A stretch of 14,180 nt of DNA from an uncultured Rubrivivax sp. (GTDB lineage: Bacteria > Pseudomonadota > Gammaproteobacteria > Burkholderiales > Burkholderiaceae_C). Positions 13,388-14,180 of this stretch are shown in pieces. Every line of letters starts with the position of its first letter. Within the stretch, counting starts at the first letter, position 1. The stretch lies in contig CALBTN010000197.1 in the NCBI GenBank assembly GCA_937967345.1, positions 1-14,180 of the forward strand. The letters are read 5' to 3'. The notes beneath the pieces were generated by a model. The model saw only the letters and a list, made by a program, of their open reading frames with translations. It made no database searches and was not told the origin of the DNA. The position numbers and the translations under genes are program-made.

Positions 13388-13935
13388 CAGAAGTCCTCGG
13401 TCGAAGTGAACAGCCCCACCTTCAGATCGGAGGCCGCATAGATCTCGCGCCCGTCGGCGTACACGCGCCCGTCGGCGATGCCCATGACCAGCTTGCGTTC
13501 GATCACGCGCTTGAAGTCGAGGTGGTAGCTGACCTTGCTGAGCGTGGGCAACACCTGGCCGAAGAACTTGATCTCGCCGGCGCCCAGCGCGCGGCCGCGC
13601 CCCGGATTGCCGCGCCAGCCCAGCCAGAAGCCCACCAGTTGCCACAGCGCATCCAGCCCCAGGCAGCCGGGCATCACCGGATCGGTCTCGAAGTGGCAGC
13701 CGAAGAACCACAGGTCGGGCCGGATGTCGAGCTCGGCTTCGATCCGGCCCTTGCCGTGCGCGCCGCCGGTGTCGTCGATGTGCACGATGCGGTCGAACAT
13801 CAGCATGTTGGGCAGCGGCAGCCGGGCGTTGCCCGGCCCGAACAGCTCACCGTGGCCGCAGGCGAGCAGCGCATCGCGGTCGTAGCTTTGGCGCCCGAGG
13901 TCGCGCTGGCTGGCGGTCGAAGTCATTTGCGTCAT
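13387..13935 (-). CDS. fabA: 3-hydroxydecanoyl-ACP dehydratase/isomerase
   Basis: FabA dehydrates 3-hydroxydecanoyl-ACP and isomerises the trans-2 product to cis-3-decenoyl-ACP, the branch point to unsaturated fatty acids. The 182-residue protein follows the E. coli enzyme (172) closely through GELFG, LPLPNMLMFDRIVHI and LDIRPDLWFFGCHF. The catalytic histidine is H81 in GCHFETDPVMPG and the catalytic aspartate is D95 in CLGLDALWQL. GRALGAGEIKFFGQVLPT and the final ASDLKVGLF are also conserved. The start at 13935 (MTQMTSTASQRD) is preferred; an ATG at 13926 gives a protein three residues shorter. Neither has a Shine-Dalgarno sequence, and a pyrimidine run (CCCTCC) precedes the first. The open frame continues to 14145 but that part is arginine-rich and unlike FabA. 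It is the first gene of the fabA-fabB operon. No fabR-like regulator is seen. Confidence 0.96.
   Translation of the reverse strand: MTQMTSTASQRDLGRQSYDRDALLACGHGELFGPGNARLPLPNMLMFDRIVHIDDTGGAHGKGRIEAELDIRPDLWFFGCHFETDPVMPGCLGLDALWQLVGFWLGWRGNPGRGRALGAGEIKFFGQVLPTLSKVSYHLDFKRVIERKLVMGIADGRVYADGREIYAASDLKVGLFTSTEDF
13394..13398 (-). promoter_or_regulatory. Ribosome binding site of fabB
   Basis: GAGGA on the - strand, within the last codons of fabA, six bases before the fabB ATG. It supports independent as well as coupled initiation of fabB. Confidence 0.7.
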
Positions 13936-14180
13936 GGAGGGTGTCGAAAGTTCGGGATCGGTGCGAGCAAGCGATCGGCGAGGGTTTGCACGGGTGGCCC
14001 GCCGCCGCAGCGGGATGCGCCATTCTGCCTGCGCACCCCGGACGTCCACAGCCGCGATTTTGCGCCAGCGCGCGCCGCTTCGGCCAGCGATCGGCGACGT
14101 CGTGCGCATCGGCGCGCCGTGGCGATGCGGCGGCGGGCGGTGCACCGCGCCAGGAAAATCCCTCGGCCGCCGGGCTGATC
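13936..14180 (-). promoter_or_regulatory. 5' region of fabA with a candidate -10 motif
   Basis: These 245 bases to the window edge contain no gene I can support on either strand. The - strand carries GCAAAATCGCG at 14063-14053, identical to the motif upstream of the acyltransferase gene, which would place a fabA transcript start near 14046 and give a leader of about 110 bases. AGCGATCGGCGA appears twice (13970-13981 and 14086-14097). No -35 element is convincing. The outermost bases may belong to the 5' side of another gene that lies outside the window. Confidence 0.35.

Noticed and set aside
12032..13441. Long + strand open frame (469 codons) opposite fabB
   Set aside because: It is antisense to a complete FabB with its catalytic triad; the translation is low-complexity.
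13970..14097. 12-base direct repeat AGCGATCGGCGA in the fabA 5' region
   Set aside because: The copies are 116 bases apart with no dyad or regulator context; a chance match is likely, so it is noted in the feature only.
13936..14145. N-terminal extension of FabA by about 70 residues
   Set aside because: The extension is Arg/Pro-rich and unlike any FabA, while the protein from 13935 already exceeds the normal family length slightly.
1..14180. CRISPR array, tRNA, insertion sequence, phage or defence system
   Set aside because: Both strands were read for spaced repeats, transposase or integrase motifs and toxin-antitoxin pairs; none was seen. The gene content is core metabolism.

Overview
The window is G+C-rich DNA with tightly packed genes and strong G/C preference at third codon positions. 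It most likely comes from a betaproteobacterium of the order Burkholderiales. That placement is an inference from the gene content: a Bug-type periplasmic receptor under a LysR regulator, a propionyl-CoA synthetase of the PrpE type, a PhoH-family protein of the PIN-PhoH kind, a fabA-fabB pair and a YihG-type acyltransferase. No tRNA, rRNA, CRISPR array, insertion sequence or phage gene was seen. Nearly all of the window looks like ordinary chromosomal housekeeping and metabolic genes.

Layout. (1) 1-248, + strand: C-terminal end of a PhoH-family ATPase, followed by a small hairpin. (2) 289-497, - strand: a coding-like remnant with no start and a frame break, just downstream of prpE. (3) 498-2393, - strand: prpE, complete. 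(4) 2489-5214, + strand: a molybdenum-cofactor cluster, moaA, then an unrecognised 100-residue two-helix membrane protein, then moeA. The last two overlap. A perfect 18-bp stem hairpin follows moeA. (5) 5367-8666: a LysR regulator (- strand) divergent from a two-gene + strand operon for a Bug-family receptor and an M20 amidohydrolase, joined by an ATGA overlap. (6) 8651-11017, - strand: a cytochrome P450 followed by a TDT (TehA/SLAC1-like) membrane transporter whose 3' end overlaps the end of the amidohydrolase gene. (7) 11214-12146, + strand: a YihG-like 1-acyl-glycerol-phosphate acyltransferase, converging on (8) 12173-13935, - strand: the fabA-fabB operon for unsaturated fatty acid synthesis. 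Upstream of fabA the last 245 bases look like its 5' region.

How the genes work together. MoaA and MoeA act at the first and last parts of molybdenum cofactor synthesis. FabA and FabB introduce and elongate the cis double bond in fatty acids, and the neighbouring acyltransferase would place acyl chains on lysophosphatidate, so the right end is a lipid neighbourhood. The LysR-Bug-M20 block looks like a regulated capture-and-hydrolyse module for an amide or N-acyl substrate, but its ligand cannot be read from sequence.

I see no clear new multi-gene system. The observations most worth a second look are the small membrane protein inside the molybdopterin operon, the P450 with an unusual I-helix motif, the broken reading frame after prpE, and several candidate regulatory structures between divergent genes.
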